Below, one piece after another: positions 62,015 through 64,000 of a stretch of 64,000 nucleotides of DNA. Every line of letters starts with the position of its first letter. Positions within the stretch are counted from its first letter, which is position 1. The DNA lies in NCBI RefSeq assembly GCF_020622265.1, contig NZ_JACNMQ010000001.1:1152645-1216644 (forward strand). Reading direction: 5' to 3'. The DNA is from Halomonas sp. M20 (GTDB lineage: Bacteria; Pseudomonadota; Gammaproteobacteria; Pseudomonadales; Halomonadaceae). The notes beneath the pieces are model-generated. The model was not told the DNA's origin, ran no database searches, and saw only the letters and a program-made list of their open reading frames with translations. The position numbers and the translations under genes were made by a program.

Positions 62015-63781
62015 ATGAACGTTCACGCTCTAATGACGCTTGCTGTTATTGTCGTCGTTCTTGCCACTCTTGCACTTACCCGCATTGCCGCCGATGTCAT
62101 CATGATGGCAGCGTTAGCGTTCCTGGTGATTTTTGGCATTCTCGGGCCTGGCGAGGCCTTGGCCGGGTTTGCCAACCCTGGGGTAATGACGATCGCTACG
62201 CTCTACATCGTTGCGGCAGGCCTCAAGGAAACTGGCGCCATTCAATGGATTGCCCACCGCTTGCTGGGGCAGCCACGCCATATCAAGCAGGCTCAGCTAA
62301 GGGTGTTACTCCCAGCGTCTGGTTTGAGCGCTTTCATGAACAATACCACCGTCGTGGCGATGTTCATTCCGGCTATTCAGGAATGGGCCCAGCGTTTGAA
62401 ACTGCCGCCTTCCAAACTGCTTTTGCCGCTCAGCTATGCGGCTATTCTCGGCGGTACCTGCACGTTGATTGGTACCAGTACCAACCTGGTCGTGGATGGT
62501 CTGCTGCAAACCAAGATGGGCGTCTCCCTTGGTATGTTCGAGTTGGCATGGGTGGGAGGGCCACTACTACTGATTGGCGGCGCTTTCTTATGGCTATTCG
62601 CCGATCGGATGCTTCCAGATCGACAAGGGGTATTGGAACAATTAGAGCAAGCACGTGAATATAGCGTAGAAGTTAGTATCGAGCCGGATGGCCCGCTGCC
62701 TGGCAAGACGATTACGGGTGCTGGCTTACGCAACATGACTTATGGTTATCTGGCTGATATTGAACGTGATGGCCATTTGATGACGGCGGTTCCTCCGGAC
62801 ACCCGACTTAGAGCCAACGATATTCTCATCTTTATCGGTGCGCCAGAGTGTGCAAGGGAGTTGCGCCGCGTACATGGCTTGAGGCCAGCCAACGGCGACG
62901 TGAACAAGCTCGATATCGCGCTCCATCGTCGTTGCCTGGTTGAGGCGGTCATTGGGCACGACTTCGCTGGGTTATACCAAACGGTTCGGGAGTCGCGTTT
63001 TCGTTCGCGCTTTCAAGCCGTCATCCTTTCAATTTCGCGCGCGGGCAGGCGTTTACCCGGCAAGGTTGGCGATATCGAGTTGCAGGTGGGCGATACGCTG
63101 TTAATGGAAACCACCCAGGAGTTCGTCGAGCAGTACCGTCACCGCAAAGACTTCCTGCTGGTCAGCGCATTGAACGACTCGACTCCTCCGGACTTCCGTA
63201 AAGCCCCTGCCGCACTCGCTATTCTTATGTCCATGGTGCTGGCAAGCGCGTTCGGATTGTTATCGATTCTGGAGGCAGCATTTCTTGCGGCGGGCGCCAT
63301 GCTGCTAACGCGCTGTCTCTCGGCAAGCAAGGCGCGGCACTATGTCGACCTGAGCGTGCTCATCGTTATTGCCGCTTCCTTTTCGCTGGGGGCGGCCATG
63401 AGTAAAACAGGGGCAGCCAGCCAAATAGCGCAATGGTTGATGTTCGCCGATGACCTCTCTCCCTGGCTGGGTCTGGCGCTGGTTTACATGACGACGGTAG
63501 TTTTTACCGAGCTGATTACGAACAATGCAGCGGCAGTATTGATGTTTCCCATAGCGATGGCGGTCGCCGAGCAGCTCGATGTCAACTTCATGCCTTTTGC
63601 CATCGCCATCATGGTTGCTGCATCGGCCAGTTTTATGACACCGCTGGGCTACCAGACCAACTTGATGGTGATGGGGCCTGGCGGGTATCGATTTAGTGAT
63701 TATCTACGAATCGGCGCGCCTTTGAGCGCCTTGGTCGCTATTACAGCGATCATTCTGATTCCGATGATCTGGAAGTTTTAA
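62015..63781 (+). CDS. SLC13-family permease with RCK_C domains (probable sulfate uptake)
   Basis: A 588-residue transporter. Two blocks of membrane helices (about 1-200 and 395-588) flank two TrkA_C/RCK_C-like domains (about 205-385, with GPLPGKTITGAGLRN and GRRLPGKVGDIELQVGD). Family motifs SAFMNNTTVVAMFIP and GTSTNLVV in the first half and TELITNNAAAVLMFP in the second are seen. cysD begins 62 nt after its stop, so sulfate is the likely substrate. The leader contains the ops site. Start ATG 62015 has only a weak ribosome site. Confidence 0.88.
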   Translation: MNVHALMTLAVIVVVLATLALTRIAADVIMMAALAFLVIFGILGPGEALAGFANPGVMTIATLYIVAAGLKETGAIQWIAHRLLGQPRHIKQAQLRVLLPASGLSAFMNNTTVVAMFIPAIQEWAQRLKLPPSKLLLPLSYAAILGGTCTLIGTSTNLVVDGLLQTKMGVSLGMFELAWVGGPLLLIGGAFLWLFADRMLPDRQGVLEQLEQAREYSVEVSIEPDGPLPGKTITGAGLRNMTYGYLADIERDGHLMTAVPPDTRLRANDILIFIGAPECARELRRVHGLRPANGDVNKLDIALHRRCLVEAVIGHDFAGLYQTVRESRFRSRFQAVILSISRAGRRLPGKVGDIELQVGDTLLMETTQEFVEQYRHRKDFLLVSALNDSTPPDFRKAPAALAILMSMVLASAFGLLSILEAAFLAAGAMLLTRCLSASKARHYVDLSVLIVIAASFSLGAAMSKTGAASQIAQWLMFADDLSPWLGLALVYMTTVVFTELITNNAAAVLMFPIAMAVAEQLDVNFMPFAIAIMVAASASFMTPLGYQTNLMVMGPGGYRFSDYLRIGAPLSALVAITAIILIPMIWKF

Positions 63782-63843
63782 TAATTGAGTAGCCCGCCGG
63801 CTCCAACTCTTCGTCAATCGTAAACATTTATCAGGTATTCTCG

Positions 63844-64000
63844 ATGTCGGAACTCTCTGCAGAACGCCAGACTCACCTCAAGCAGCTCGAGGCGGAGTCG
63901 ATCCACATCCTGCGCGAAGTCGCCGCCGAGTTCGCCAACCCGGTGATGCTCTACTCCATCGGCAAGGACTCCTCGGTGATGCTGCATCTGGCGCGCAAGG
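63844..64000 (+). CDS. cysD: Sulfate adenylyltransferase subunit 2 (5' part only)
   Basis: The first 52 codons are present; the gene runs off the window. The N-terminus [19 protein letters not shown] followed by the PP-loop-type [16 protein letters not shown] is the CysD signature. With CysN it makes adenosine 5'-phosphosulfate from sulfate and ATP. Expected to continue into cysN; co-transcribed with the SLC13 permease by spacing. Confidence 0.93.
   Translation, partial: MSELSAERQTHLKQLEAESIHILREVAAEFANPVMLYSIGKDSSVMLHLARK

Noticed and set aside
1..64000. tRNA or rRNA genes, CRISPR arrays, transposases or prophage genes
   Set aside because: Looked for cloverleaf-type TTCGA arms, spaced direct repeats and mobile-element protein motifs on both strands; none convincing.

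Overview
The window looks like a chromosomal segment from a halophilic gammaproteobacterium of the Halomonas type. This is inferred from the gene families and gene order: cysM-rlmD-relA-mazG as in Pseudomonas and Halomonas, an MvaT-type (not H-NS) nucleoid silencer, a complete liu leucine-degradation operon, and an OsmC-YcaO fusion. No rRNA, tRNA, CRISPR array, insertion sequence or integrase was found.

Layout. (1) 178-8314: a tightly packed plus-strand run of cysM, rlmD, relA, mazG and ppc. (2) 8550-20785: panE/topB on the minus strand, mgtE and an ABC1-family kinase on the plus strand, an unknown two-helix membrane protein divergent from a SEC-C protein, ampG, then rfaH and a SlyD-like isomerase. 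(3) 20839-27436: a signalling block. It holds an FNR-box-driven 38-residue membrane peptide, an EAL protein with a degenerate GGDEF, and a four-gene minus-strand operon (cupredoxin, GGDEF-EAL sensor, DUF3034 barrel, exported truncated hemoglobin) with a sigma-28-like promoter. (4) 27518-40118: housekeeping and transport genes: proS, an AmiD-like amidase, DUF3307/SatD with a palindromic promoter region, a MoxR/VWA pair, a diguanylate cyclase with a good FliA-type promoter, a beta-hydroxyacid dehydrogenase, an ABC exporter, trxC, a CDF transporter and a macrodomain protein.

(5) 40199-43611: an accessory island of small genes (a two-helix membrane protein, DUF3024, an SDR, a YefM/YoeB pair and a VapBC pair). 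It carries at least two and probably three integron attC-like sites lying directly after stop codons, so I read it as an integron cassette cluster without an integrase in view. (6) 43814-48383: OsmC-YcaO, GMC oxidoreductase, methyltransferase. (7) 48392-54986: liuABCDE, with a LiuR-like operator and a 128-nt imperfect palindrome in its leader. (8) 55352-59772: a urate/xanthine-type permease with an 8-oxoguanine deaminase, divergent from an ion antiporter. (9) 60041-64000: mvaT, an AT-rich stretch, a short protein resembling only the MvaT oligomerisation helix, a perfect 12-base ops element, an SLC13 permease and the start of cysD.

The most interesting points are the last region (a silencer, a possible truncated anti-silencer, and an RfaH recruitment site ahead of sulfate activation genes, with rfaH itself in the window), the hemoglobin/c-di-GMP/cupredoxin operon, and the cassette cluster. 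All functional readings rest on recognised family motifs; nothing here was searched or computed beyond reading the sequence.
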